A program made the translations under genes and the position numbers. 64,000 nt of DNA from contig JAAFJR010000001.1 of assembly GCA_013298945.1 (NCBI GenBank), forward strand, positions 744,001-808,000. The letters run 5' to 3'. The notes under the pieces were generated by a model. It was not told the origin of the DNA. It saw only the letters and a program-made list of their open reading frames with translations, and did no database searches. Below are positions 8,219 through 17,131 of the stretch, piece by piece. The first letter of the stretch is position 1. Every line of letters begins with the position of its first letter. The stretch comes from Polaromonas sp. (GTDB lineage: Bacteria > Pseudomonadota > Gammaproteobacteria > Burkholderiales > Burkholderiaceae_C).

Positions 8219-11194
8219 ATGAACGCAGTTTACAAAAGCATTTGGAACGAATCTTTAGGCGCTTGGGTCGCCACCTCTGAAAATACCGCTGCGCGCGGTA
8301 AAAAGGGCGGCTCTAAAAAAGCATTGACCATGCCAGTGGTTCAGGCAGTTGCAGTTGCAGCGGCTTTGGCGTTTGTTGCGCCGGTTTGGGCTGCTGTGGC
8401 TCCCGAGTGCACCGGACCAAATGCAACAGTCAACCTGCCAATTTCGTCTACCGTGAATTGCAATGATGCTACTTACACACGAATATACGTTAACAACAGC
8501 AATGGTTCCGTAGAGGTAAATCTAACTCAGGCGACTGCGACCGTAACTGGGCAAGACTACGATGCCATTGGCGTGGATGGTCGTCAGTACAGTGGTAGCA
8601 CGACAGTAGTCAATACAAAAGCAGGTCAAAAACTCACGGTCAATGCAGGTGAAGGTGGTCATGGCATCAATGCGAGTGGTTATGCTGTTACCGTCAACAA
8701 CAAAGCCGAGATTGAGCTCAAAAGTACCAACTCAAGCTCAGCTGGTATCTATGTCAACGGATACGGAGGCAATCCAACTGTCAATAACGAAGGCAAAATC
8801 ACAACTTTAGGGACTTCTGCGCACGCTATCAAAGTGTATACGCAGTATTACTACAGTGGCAGCGAAGCACCCAAGGCTACCGTAAACCACAGCGTCGGTG
8901 CGATATCGACTTCGGGGGTTTCAGCATCGGGCATATATATTCAGTCTAACGCTGCAAACGGTACTTACGATGTGACATCTAGCGGCAATATCAATACAAC
9001 TGGCAATGAAGCTCATGGTATTTACACCTATGCCTCTGGCGAATCCGGCACAGATAACAATTCGGGTACTGCAAATATCACTGTCAATGGCGGTGCAATT
9101 TCAGCAACTGGAGAAAGCAGCGCTGGCATACGTACACAGTTAGACGTGTATGGCGTAAGCGCAGGCAACAGCAACATCACAATCAGCAGTGGTTCGGTTT
9201 CAGGCGGCTGGGGCACAGGTTTTGATGCTGCGGGTATAAAAGTTTTCAAAGGAAACAGCAATATCACCATCAATGCAGGTGCAAGCTTAGGTTCTTTGTC
9301 TGATCTTGCCATCGATACAGCGAATATTGGTCAAGTGAAAGAAGCAGGAGACGTTTCTCCTACCAGTGCAAATAACACGGGTTCAACCAATATCACCAAT
9401 TCTGGCACGATGACTGGGACGATCAATACCAGCAGTGGCAATACAACCATCACCAACGAAGCCAGCGGTATTTGGAACTTGCGCAATTGGTCAAGTTCGT
9501 CCGGCGGTGCGCGTGACACGGTTGGCGATATCAATGTTGTTTTAGGTAAACCTGGTGAAGGCGCCGGCGGCATCAACACTATCAACAACAACGGTTTGAT
9601 ACAACTCACACAATTCTCTGGCTCAAATATTGCCCAAAACGCTACGTTCAGTGGCGTCTCTAACTTCAACAACAACGCCACTGGCACATTGAGCCTAGTC
9701 AACGGTTTTGCGGGCGACAAAATCACCATCAATGGCAACTACAACGCTACAACTGGCGCCAAAGTCAAAATGGATGTGGCTCTAAGTGGCGATGCTTCGG
9801 CCTCAGACAAGTTAGTTATCAACGGCACAGCAACTGGTGCGACCAAGGTTTACATCACCAACGTAGGCGGAACGGGTGGGCAGACCGTCAACGGCATCAG
9901 CTTGATTGAGGTTAATGCACCAGAAGATGATTTGCGTGATCAACGTCAAAAAATAACGCGCCAAAGCCAAACAGCAACCCCTCAAGACTTAGCTACGACT
10001 GCCACATTCACACTTGGCGCACCAGTTCAAGTCGGCAACTACGAATACTTCTTAAACGCCAAAGGCACAGGCTACTCGCTGGAGAGCACCTATTCAGCTA
10101 CGTCTACGCCATCGCCTACCCCATCGCCTACCCCAACCCCAACCCCGGCACCTAGCCCAACGCCATCTGCTACACCCACACCAAGCCCTGCATCAGCACC
10201 AGCTCCAGCACCAGCACCAGCACCTAAAGTCCTGCGCCCAGGCGTCGTGGCGTACTCATTGGCATCACAAACCAACTTTGAGTTGGACTACGCTTCACAA
10301 GGCACTTATAACGACCGTATCGGCGTGAACAACAGCGGCGCAGCCAACCAAGGCTGGGCACGTATCAACGCAACCAATGTTGACCTAACCGGTGCAAAAG
10401 CCTTTGACATCAAGCAAAAGCACAGCTTTGTGCAAGCAGGTAAAGACCTCTTGAAATCAAGCGCAGACGGTAACAATAGCACCAGCGGCTTAGCATTTAG
10501 CTACGGCAGTACGGACAACACCGTCAGCAACCGCGACCGCTTGGCGGGCGGCGTTGACACTACCACGGGCACGTTGAAATCAACCCAGTTGACGCTAGCG
10601 GGTTACCATACCATCCAGCAGGCTGACGGCAGCATCATCGATTTGGTCGGTTCATTCAGTAGTTTGGACAACAAATACAGCGACGTGAACGGCACAGGCG
10701 GCAAGCAAAGCGGTACAGGATTTGGTATTTCAGCCGAATTCTCAAAACCGATTGCAATCATGGATGGCAGCTTCACGATTGAGCCGCAAGTACAGCTAAG
10801 CTACAAAAACAACAGCTACAAAGCGTTTAACGACACTGTAGCCACGATTGATGCTTACAGCGCCGACAGCCTGCGTGCACGCGTTGGTGTGCGCCTCAGC
10901 CAGAACGACAACAAAACGCCATCTGGCGGTCAAAGCTACGCCGTCAAGCCAGGCAATTTCTATGTCACCGCCAATATTCTGCAAGACTTGATCGCACCAG
11001 AAGGCGTGACCATTGGTGGCACAACGATTCAAGACGATGTGAACAAGAAGACTTGGCTGGAGCTTGGCGTTGGTGGTCAAGCGCAGTTGAGCGAATCAAC
11101 CACCTTCTACGGCAACCTAAGCGTGCAAAAGTCCATCACAGGCTCCAGCCGCAGCGCTGCATCTGGCAATGTGGGGTTGAAGATTAGCTTCTAA
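8219..11194 (+). CDS. Autotransporter (type Va) with Asn/Ser/Thr-rich passenger
   Basis: Predicted self-exporting surface protein of 991 residues. It starts with an extended signal peptide region (MNAVYKSIWNESLGAWVATSE, residues 1-21) followed by a conventional hydrophobic core ending PVWA. The passenger (about 60-600) is rich in Asn, Gly, Ser and Thr with recurring NITI and NNSGT-type strands, as expected for a beta-helix. A PT/PA-rich hinge covers about 630-670. The last 320 residues form the beta-barrel, starting LRPGVVAYSLAS and ending in the outer-membrane signature KISF. An AAAACCAGAAAG stretch precedes the ATG. The two glycosyltransferase genes begin 4 bases downstream, so the passenger may be glycosylated. 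Confidence 0.93.
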   Translation: MNAVYKSIWNESLGAWVATSENTAARGKKGGSKKALTMPVVQAVAVAAALAFVAPVWAAVAPECTGPNATVNLPISSTVNCNDATYTRIYVNNSNGSVEVNLTQATATVTGQDYDAIGVDGRQYSGSTTVVNTKAGQKLTVNAGEGGHGINASGYAVTVNNKAEIELKSTNSSSAGIYVNGYGGNPTVNNEGKITTLGTSAHAIKVYTQYYYSGSEAPKATVNHSVGAISTSGVSASGIYIQSNAANGTYDVTSSGNINTTGNEAHGIYTYASGESGTDNNSGTANITVNGGAISATGESSAGIRTQLDVYGVSAGNSNITISSGSVSGGWGTGFDAAGIKVFKGNSNITINAGASLGSLSDLAIDTANIGQVKEAGDVSPTSANNTGSTNITNSGTMTGTINTSSGNTTITNEASGIWNLRNWSSSSGGARDTVGDINVVLGKPGEGAGGINTINNNGLIQLTQFSGSNIAQNATFSGVSNFNNNATGTLSLVNGFAGDKITINGNYNATTGAKVKMDVALSGDASASDKLVINGTATGATKVYITNVGGTGGQTVNGISLIEVNAPEDDLRDQRQKITRQSQTATPQDLATTATFTLGAPVQVGNYEYFLNAKGTGYSLESTYSATSTPSPTPSPTPTPTPAPSPTPSATPTPSPASAPAPAPAPAPKVLRPGVVAYSLASQTNFELDYASQGTYNDRIGVNNSGAANQGWARINATNVDLTGAKAFDIKQKHSFVQAGKDLLKSSADGNNSTSGLAFSYGSTDNTVSNRDRLAGGVDTTTGTLKSTQLTLAGYHTIQQADGSIIDLVGSFSSLDNKYSDVNGTGGKQSGTGFGISAEFSKPIAIMDGSFTIEPQVQLSYKNNSYKAFNDTVATIDAYSADSLRARVGVRLSQNDNKTPSGGQSYAVKPGNFYVTANILQDLIAPEGVTIGGTTIQDDVNKKTWLELGVGGQAQLSESTTFYGNLSVQKSITGSSRSAASGNVGLKISF

Positions 11195-11198
11195 ACTT

Positions 11199-12314
11199 GT
11201 GCCACCACGTGTACTGATAGTCACGACTGAGCCACCCGATATTGCGTCGGGTGGCTTGGCTTTTTTTCATGGTCTGTTGTGGGCAGAGTTGGCGCGGCGC
11301 AAATACCCGTTCAAAGCGGTGTATTTGAACCGCAACGGCTCGATAGACTCACAAATGGCAGACTTCAATGTGCGTGTCACTGCTGATTTGCCATTTGATG
11401 TGACGCCCGAAGTCACCACCATGAACAAAGCGTGGTCTACCCGCGAAAAGCTGCAACCCGTCTTAGACAGCTACCAGCCTGATGTGATTTCGGCGCATGA
11501 GCCCAGCTCTTTACTGCCGTTTTATTTTGAGCTGAATAAGCTGCAATTTACCCTGCACGCCAGCCACATAGGCATGGACGAAGAAGCTTTGCGCACCCCG
11601 CAGGGTTTGCAAGTCTGCCGCGAGCAACGCCTAGCTGTGCAGCAAAGTGCCGCCTTGGTGTTGCACAGCGCATGGGCGCAAAACACGGTGAAGCAGCAAT
11701 TAACCGAATTGGCCGCACCAATGCATGTTTTCCCGATTGGCGTGCGTTTTAACGACTACCCAACTTCAAAAAAGCGCCATCCGCTGGGCAAAATCGTCGT
11801 CAGCTTCTTTGCAAGGTTCAACGATACGGCTAAAAACTTTGTTGCTTTTCACGACGCTTTGTTGCTGTTAGCACCACAGGTTCGTAGCCGCATCGATGTC
11901 CGTTTGTACGGCGCGGGTCAATTGCCCACGCATTTGCAAAACGCAGGTTTGCAAATTTTGGGTTACGCCACAGGCCAAGCCAAGCGCGATGCGCTGGCGC
12001 AAACCGATATCGTGATGATGCCCAGCATCAAAGAGAGCTTTGGCATCATTGGGCTGGAAGCGCTGCTGTCCAACTGCCATCTCGTTGCCACGCCCGGCTT
12101 GGGCATGGATGCTTACTTGCCGCCTGAGTGCGCTTGCCAACCCGATGCGGCCAACATTGCCGCCCATTTGATGCATTGTATTGTCAATATTGATAGCATC
12201 CGAGCCAAGCAAGACGATGGCTACTATCGAAAATTGCTTGAAAAACCTGAGTTCTCCATCGACAGCATGGCAGACAATTACATCGCTGTATGGCAGGGTA
12301 TGGTGCAACAATGA
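11199..12314 (+). CDS. Glycosyltransferase, GT4-like (first of a tandem pair)
   Basis: Predicted nucleotide-sugar-dependent glycosyltransferase with the two-domain GT-B fold, 371 residues, GTG start 4 bases after the autotransporter stop. The N-terminal domain begins PRVLIVTTEPPDIASGGLA, with the glycine-rich acceptor loop. The C-terminal domain has KIVVSFFARFNDTAKN and the donor-site region MMPSIKESFGIIGLEALL (the E-x7-E type motif of GT4 enzymes). No signal peptide or membrane helix, so it acts in the cytoplasm. Its position suggests modification of the autotransporter before export; this is inference. It is clearly related to the next gene. Confidence 0.85.
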   Translation: MPPRVLIVTTEPPDIASGGLAFFHGLLWAELARRKYPFKAVYLNRNGSIDSQMADFNVRVTADLPFDVTPEVTTMNKAWSTREKLQPVLDSYQPDVISAHEPSSLLPFYFELNKLQFTLHASHIGMDEEALRTPQGLQVCREQRLAVQQSAALVLHSAWAQNTVKQQLTELAAPMHVFPIGVRFNDYPTSKKRHPLGKIVVSFFARFNDTAKNFVAFHDALLLLAPQVRSRIDVRLYGAGQLPTHLQNAGLQILGYATGQAKRDALAQTDIVMMPSIKESFGIIGLEALLSNCHLVATPGLGMDAYLPPECACQPDAANIAAHLMHCIVNIDSIRAKQDDGYYRKLLEKPEFSIDSMADNYIAVWQGMVQQ

Positions 12315-13498
12315 CAAAGCCGCTAGCCGCCAAGACTTTACCCAAAGTCCTCCTCGTTAGCCCCGTTGCTTTGGATTCTCAGGGCAGCGATCTCGCTACG
12401 TTTATGCGTATTTTGGTAGGTGAGCTTGTGCGACTGGGCTACCCATTCAAACACTGCGTTTTAACATTAAACGCTGATGGATCAAGCACATACAGCGATT
12501 CTGATGCTGCGCAAATCAAGCAGATTCAGCCTGCATTGCCATTCACAGACTCGTTTGAAAGCCGCGCGATTAACTTGGCTTGGAGCACTCGGCATGCACT
12601 TCGGCCGCTGCTGGCAAGTTTTCAGCCCGACGTGATTTCAGTGCACGACAGCCGCTTGTACCTGCCATTTCACTTCATGACGAAAAGTGGTCAGTCCAGT
12701 GTACAAGTCACGCTGCACAACCGTAGCCTAGGGCTTGCACACGCTTTTGACCGCACCCATGCTGGTTTGCAGCATTATTGGGAGCAAAAACTAGCTGCGA
12801 AACATGCGCAAGCCGTTGTGGTGCACAGCCAATCTAGCTTACAAATGTTGCAGCGCGATGTATTGAGTCAGTTTGATGCGGCAGCTTGCGAACCTCGCGT
12901 CTTTGCCCTTGGCTTAAATGCGGCAGAATATCCCGCTAGGAAGAAACGTTTGTTGAGCGGCAAAATAGTTGTCAGTTACACCGGTAGTTTGAACGACCCA
13001 TTGCAGCAATTCAAACGCTTCGCTGCATTGATTGCAGCATTACCTGAAGCTTGCCGAAAACACACGATTGAGGCGCGGGTTTATAGTTTTGACACCATGC
13101 CTGAAGACATTCGTCAAAAGCAATTTTCAGACATTGCTTTTTATAAATTCAACAATAACGTTGATGTCATATCTGCACTGCAGCAAACAGAAATCTTATT
13201 AATCCCTTATACCCACGACGGTCTAGGTATTTTGGCGCTGCAAGCCATGCTGACCAATTGCAAAATCATAGCAATGATAGGGACAGCAATGGATGAATAT
13301 TTAGAACCAAGCAGTTATTGTGGTTCAGATATTGGAAGCATGACTGATCAACTCATACATGCGTTAGACGATATTGCCAATATTCGGCAACTGCAAGATC
13401 AAAACCACTTCCGTGCTTTGGTAGATAGGCCGCCTTTTAACATTGAGGCGATGGCTAATGCATACATCGCTACATGGCAGGATATGTTGAAACAGTGA
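12311..13498 (+). CDS. Glycosyltransferase, GT4-like (second of a tandem pair)
   Basis: Paralogue of the preceding gene, 395 residues from the ATG at 12311. I chose this start because it forms an ATGA overlap with the upstream stop; the ATG at 12290 would add seven residues inside the neighbour. Shared landmarks: PKVLLVSPVALD at the N-terminus, INLAWSTRHALRPLLASFQP (counterpart of NKAWSTREKLQPVLDSYQP), GKIVVSYTGS, and LLIPYTHDGLGILALQAML. In that last motif the first Glu of the E-x7-E pair is not obvious (HDGLGILALQ), so donor binding may be weakened. One partner of a pair could be structural or regulatory rather than catalytic. Confidence 0.82.
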   Translation: MTKPLAAKTLPKVLLVSPVALDSQGSDLATFMRILVGELVRLGYPFKHCVLTLNADGSSTYSDSDAAQIKQIQPALPFTDSFESRAINLAWSTRHALRPLLASFQPDVISVHDSRLYLPFHFMTKSGQSSVQVTLHNRSLGLAHAFDRTHAGLQHYWEQKLAAKHAQAVVVHSQSSLQMLQRDVLSQFDAAACEPRVFALGLNAAEYPARKKRLLSGKIVVSYTGSLNDPLQQFKRFAALIAALPEACRKHTIEARVYSFDTMPEDIRQKQFSDIAFYKFNNNVDVISALQQTEILLIPYTHDGLGILALQAMLTNCKIIAMIGTAMDEYLEPSSYCGSDIGSMTDQLIHALDDIANIRQLQDQNHFRALVDRPPFNIEAMANAYIATWQDMLKQ

Positions 13499-13503
13499 TT
13501 TTT

Positions 13504-13551
13504 GCTATATTTTTTATAGCTAATAAGACAATAAATACGCCGGATAAAGCC
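13504..13551 (+). repeat. Repeat A copy, forward, at a convergent junction
   Basis: GCTATATTTTTTATAGC, then AATAAGACAATAAATACGCC and GGATAAAGCC. It starts 5 bases after the glycosyltransferase stop. A solitary left-arm hairpin, ATGCTATAATTTTAATAGCAT, follows at 13570-13590. Confidence 0.88.
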
Positions 13552-13603
13552 GAATTCACATCACTAAAAATGCTATAATTTTAATAGCATTTTGATGTAA
13601 AAG

Positions 13604-13741
13604 CTAAAAGCACAACCAAATCTGATTCGCTAAATCCACCATAAACTCTGGTCGCAAATAAGCCATGAAAACCGCACCCAAAGCTAGCGCTGCCGCCGCC
13701 CAAATGAGCAATCGTTTCGCCATAGTCGGTGCGATCTTCAT
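13604..13741 (-). CDS. 45-residue single-pass membrane protein
   Basis: Short ORF starting one base after the stop of the MFS transporter gene (TGA T ATG), so it is almost certainly co-translated. It reads MKIAPTMAKRLLIWAAAALA then LGAVFMAYLRPEFMVDLANQ and IWLCF: a basic N-terminus, one membrane helix (about 11-28) and a short amphipathic tail. Small proteins of this shape are familiar from Comamonadaceae genomes, but no function is known to me. Tight coupling suggests a partner of the transporter. Confidence 0.6.
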   Translation of the reverse strand: MKIAPTMAKRLLIWAAAALALGAVFMAYLRPEFMVDLANQIWLCF

Positions 13742-13742
13742 A

Positions 13743-14978
13743 TCAAGCCGGTTTCAGTTCTGGTCTAGCAACAGCGGTTTCTTTAACTGGTAAGTTAATC
13801 AAGCCACCAAAAACGCCCAGCGCAATGATGATGTACCACATCACGTCGTAGCTCTTGTTGGCATCAAATATCACAGCTCCCATCCAAGCGCCTAAAAACG
13901 AACCGATTTGGTGGCTGAAAAACACGAAGCCGCTGAGCATGGACAAATGTTGGATGCCGAATATTTGTGCGACCAAAGCGTTGGTAGGTGGCACGGTTGA
14001 TAACCACAACAATCCCATGACACTTGCGAATATGTAAACGCTCATTGGGGTTAAAGGGGCGAGTATGAATGCAGTGACCGATACCGCCCGTGCAAAGTAG
14101 ATGAAAGATAATATTTTGCGTTTTGCCAGTTTTTGCCCCAACGAGCCGGCAATATACGTGCCAAACACGTTAAACAAACCCACCAAAGCCAGCGCATAAC
14201 TGGCCACTTGGGGCGACAAGCCTTTGTCTTTTAAATAGCTTGGCAAATGCACGCCAATGAAAACGACTTGAAAGCCACAGACAAAATAGCCCGCCATCAA
14301 GAGCTGAAAGCTAGGGTATTTGAATGCTTCTTTGAGTGCTTCCAAGATGGTTTGGTCGCGTTTGGCGGGCACAGAACCATTGGTAAAAGCGGATTCACGC
14401 AGCCCGAACGCCAGCGGAATCATCAACAGCGTGGCAAAGCCCAGCATCACCAGCGCTTGCTGCCAGCCAAAGCTGCTGATCAAAAAGCCCTCAGTTGGAA
14501 CCATCAAAAACTGGCCAAATGATCCCGCCGCTGCCGCCACACCCATCGCCCAGCTGCGCTTTTCAGCGGGTACATTGCGGCCAATCACGCCGTAAATCAC
14601 CGCGTAAGTCGTACCGGCCTGCGCTGCACCAATCAGCACACCCGCTGCCAATGCAAACAAAAACGGCGTACTGGCATACGCCATGCCAAACAAACCCAAC
14701 GCATAAAGCAATGCCCCACCAATGATGACCTTGAAAGCGCCCAACTTATCCGCCAGCATGCCTGCCGCAATACCCGCCACACCCCACGAGAGGTTTTGAA
14801 TCGCGATGGCAAAGGCAAAATTCTCTCGCGACCAGCCATATTGTGTGGTGATAGGTTGCAGCCACAGGCCAAAACCGTGGCGAATGCCCATGGCCAGTGT
14901 CACGATGGCGGCGCCGCAGATGAGAACCTGAGAAAGGCTAAGGGGCCGGTGGCTTGAAGTTGTTGATGTAGAAGTCAT
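13743..14978 (-). CDS. MFS transporter
   Basis: Predicted inner-membrane permease of the major facilitator superfamily, 411 residues, about 12 membrane helices with the central cytoplasmic loop near residues 195-215 (RESAFTNGSVPAKRDQ). The N-terminal half has the RHGFGLWLQPITTQYGWSRE pattern typical of the oxalate/formate antiporter-like branch, and a signature after TM2 (GMLADKLGAFKVII). Substrate unknown. Followed directly by the 45-residue membrane ORF and divergent from parE. Confidence 0.88.
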   Translation of the reverse strand: MTSTSTTSSHRPLSLSQVLICGAAIVTLAMGIRHGFGLWLQPITTQYGWSRENFAFAIAIQNLSWGVAGIAAGMLADKLGAFKVIIGGALLYALGLFGMAYASTPFLFALAAGVLIGAAQAGTTYAVIYGVIGRNVPAEKRSWAMGVAAAAGSFGQFLMVPTEGFLISSFGWQQALVMLGFATLLMIPLAFGLRESAFTNGSVPAKRDQTILEALKEAFKYPSFQLLMAGYFVCGFQVVFIGVHLPSYLKDKGLSPQVASYALALVGLFNVFGTYIAGSLGQKLAKRKILSFIYFARAVSVTAFILAPLTPMSVYIFASVMGLLWLSTVPPTNALVAQIFGIQHLSMLSGFVFFSHQIGSFLGAWMGAVIFDANKSYDVMWYIIIALGVFGGLINLPVKETAVARPELKPA

Positions 14979-15062
14979 ATTTGGAATATACCGCCATTCG
15001 CTAGCTCGCGTTGTCGCGCCCGTTAGCGAGTCGGTCTGTCTTCAGAATAGAGGAGTAGATTT

Positions 15063-15091
15063 TTGATATACTGATTTTTTGTACAGTTAAT
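15063..15091 (+). promoter_or_regulatory. Possible parE promoter with overlapping LexA-like box
   Basis: TTGATA (15063-15068), 17-base spacer, GTTAAT (15086-15091). The spacer contains CTGA-N8-ACAG (15071-15086), one mismatch from the CTGT-N8-ACAG form of a LexA box and similar to the box at 46148. Confidence 0.4.
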
Positions 15092-15130
15092 TTATTCAAA
15101 TTTGATTCTTACCGTCTACAATGCACCGCT

Positions 15131-17131
15131 ATGGCTACGAAACCCGCATCATCATCAACCAGTTCACCCGCTGAATATTCCGAAAGCTCCATCCGCGTCT
15201 TAAAAGGCTTAGAGCCGGTCAAACAGCGCCCTGGCATGTACACGCGCACCGACAACCCGCTGCACGTCATCCAAGAAGTGCTGGACAACTCAGCAGACGA
15301 GGCACTGGCGGGGCACGGTAAAAAGATCAAAGTCACGCTGCACAGCGATGGCTCAGTCAGCATTGAGGACGATGGCCGCGGCATCCCCTTCGGCATGCAC
15401 CCAACTGAAAACGCACCGGTGATTGAGCTGGTGTTCACCCAGCTGCACGCAGGCGGCAAGTTTGACAAGGGCAAAGGCGGCGCTTACAGCTTCTCAGGCG
15501 GTTTGCACGGCGTGGGTGTGAGTGTGACGAACGCGCTGGCAAAACGCTTAGAAGTCACCAGCTACCGCGAAGGCCAAGTCGCCAAGCTCGCGTTTGCCGC
15601 AGGAGATGTGATTGAGCCCTTGACCGTTCGCAAAGCGGGTGAATCTGGTGAAAGTGACCGCAAAAACGGCACAACCGTGCGTGCTTGGATTGACCCCAAA
15701 TACTTTGAAACCCCTGCTTTGCCGATGACGGAATTAACACATTTACTGCGCAGCAAAGCGGTGTTGATGCCGGGCGTGACTGTCACGCTTGTCAATGAAA
15801 AGTCAAAAGAAACTCAAAACTGGCAGTACAAAGGCGGTTTGCGTGATTATTTGATGCAAACGCTTACTGCGGACCCTGTGATTCCATTGTTTGAAGAAGA
15901 AGGTTTTGCCGACGGCGCCAGCGAAAGTTTTGCTGAAGGCGAGGGTGCTCAGTGGTGCGTTGCGTTTACTGAAGATGGCGCGCCTGTGCGCGAAAGCTAT
16001 GTTAATTTGATTCCCACCAGCGCAGGCGGCACGCACGAAAGCGGGTTGCGCGACGGTTTGTTCACGGCTGTGAAAAGCTTCATTGACCTGCACAGCCTGC
16101 TGCCCAAGGGCGTGAAGTTGATGCCTGAAGACGTGTTCGCCCGCGCAAGCTACGTGCTGTCTGCCAAGGTGCTAGACCCGCAGTTTCAAGGGCAAATCAA
16201 AGAGCGGTTGAATTCGCGTGATGCGGTGCGTTTGGTCTCTGGTTTTGTGCGACCAAGTTTAGAGCTGTGGCTGAACCAACACGTCGATTACGGCAAAAAA
16301 CTGGCTGAATTAGCCATCAAAGCCGCCCAAACTCGCCAAAAAGCAGGTCAAAAGGTTGAAAAACGCAAAGGCTCTGGTGTGGCCGTGTTGCCGGGTAAGC
16401 TGACTGACTGCGAGAGCCGCGATATCGCCTACAACGAGGTTTTCTTGGTCGAGGGCGATTCCGCCGGCGGTAGCGCCAAAATGGGGCGCGACAAAGAAAC
16501 GCAGGCAATTTTGCCGTTACGGGGCAAGATTTTGAACACATGGGAGGTCGAGCGCGATCGCTTGTTTGCCAATACTGAGATTCACGATATTTCCGTCGCC
16601 ATCGGCGTAGACCCGCATGGGCCCAATGATTCGCCGGATTTGACAGGCTTACGCTACGGCAAAATCTGCATTTTGAGCGATGCGGACGTGGACGGTTCGC
16701 ACATCCAAGTGCTGCTGTTAACGCTGTTTTTCCGCCATTTCCCTAAATTGATTGAAACGGGTCACATTTTTGTGGCGCGGCCGCCGCTGTTCAGGGTGGA
16801 TGCACCAGCACGGGGTAAAAAGCCAGCTTCTAAGGTCTATGCCTTGGACGCTGGTGAGATGGAAGCGATTTTGGATAAACTGCGCAAAGACAATGTCAAA
16901 GAAGGCAGTTGGACGATCAGCCGATTCAAAGGTTTGGGCGAGATGAACGCCGAGCAGTTGTGGGACACCACGCTAAACCCTGATACACGTCGCCTTTTAC
17001 CCGTTGAGCTGGGTAAACTGGACTTCCAAGAAACGGAGGCGCTGATTACAAAGTTGATGGGAAAGGGCGAGGCGGCAAGTCGCCGCGAGCTTATGGAGTT
17101 GCACGGTGACACCGTAGAGGTAGATATTTAA
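15131..17131 (+). CDS. parE: DNA topoisomerase IV subunit B
   Basis: ATPase subunit of topoisomerase IV, which decatenates daughter chromosomes. It has 666 residues. GHKL ATPase motifs: EVLDNSADEAL, EDDGRGIPFGMH, GGLHGVGVSVTNAL. The Toprim domain has EGDSAGGSAKMGRD (around residue 440), LPLRGKILN and DADVDGSHI. The C-terminus is the short ParE type without the long GyrB insertion. parC follows after one intervening gene, so both subunits are probably coexpressed. Confidence 0.96.
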   Translation: MATKPASSSTSSPAEYSESSIRVLKGLEPVKQRPGMYTRTDNPLHVIQEVLDNSADEALAGHGKKIKVTLHSDGSVSIEDDGRGIPFGMHPTENAPVIELVFTQLHAGGKFDKGKGGAYSFSGGLHGVGVSVTNALAKRLEVTSYREGQVAKLAFAAGDVIEPLTVRKAGESGESDRKNGTTVRAWIDPKYFETPALPMTELTHLLRSKAVLMPGVTVTLVNEKSKETQNWQYKGGLRDYLMQTLTADPVIPLFEEEGFADGASESFAEGEGAQWCVAFTEDGAPVRESYVNLIPTSAGGTHESGLRDGLFTAVKSFIDLHSLLPKGVKLMPEDVFARASYVLSAKVLDPQFQGQIKERLNSRDAVRLVSGFVRPSLELWLNQHVDYGKKLAELAIKAAQTRQKAGQKVEKRKGSGVAVLPGKLTDCESRDIAYNEVFLVEGDSAGGSAKMGRDKETQAILPLRGKILNTWEVERDRLFANTEIHDISVAIGVDPHGPNDSPDLTGLRYGKICILSDADVDGSHIQVLLLTLFFRHFPKLIETGHIFVARPPLFRVDAPARGKKPASKVYALDAGEMEAILDKLRKDNVKEGSWTISRFKGLGEMNAEQLWDTTLNPDTRRLLPVELGKLDFQETEALITKLMGKGEAASRRELMELHGDTVEVDI

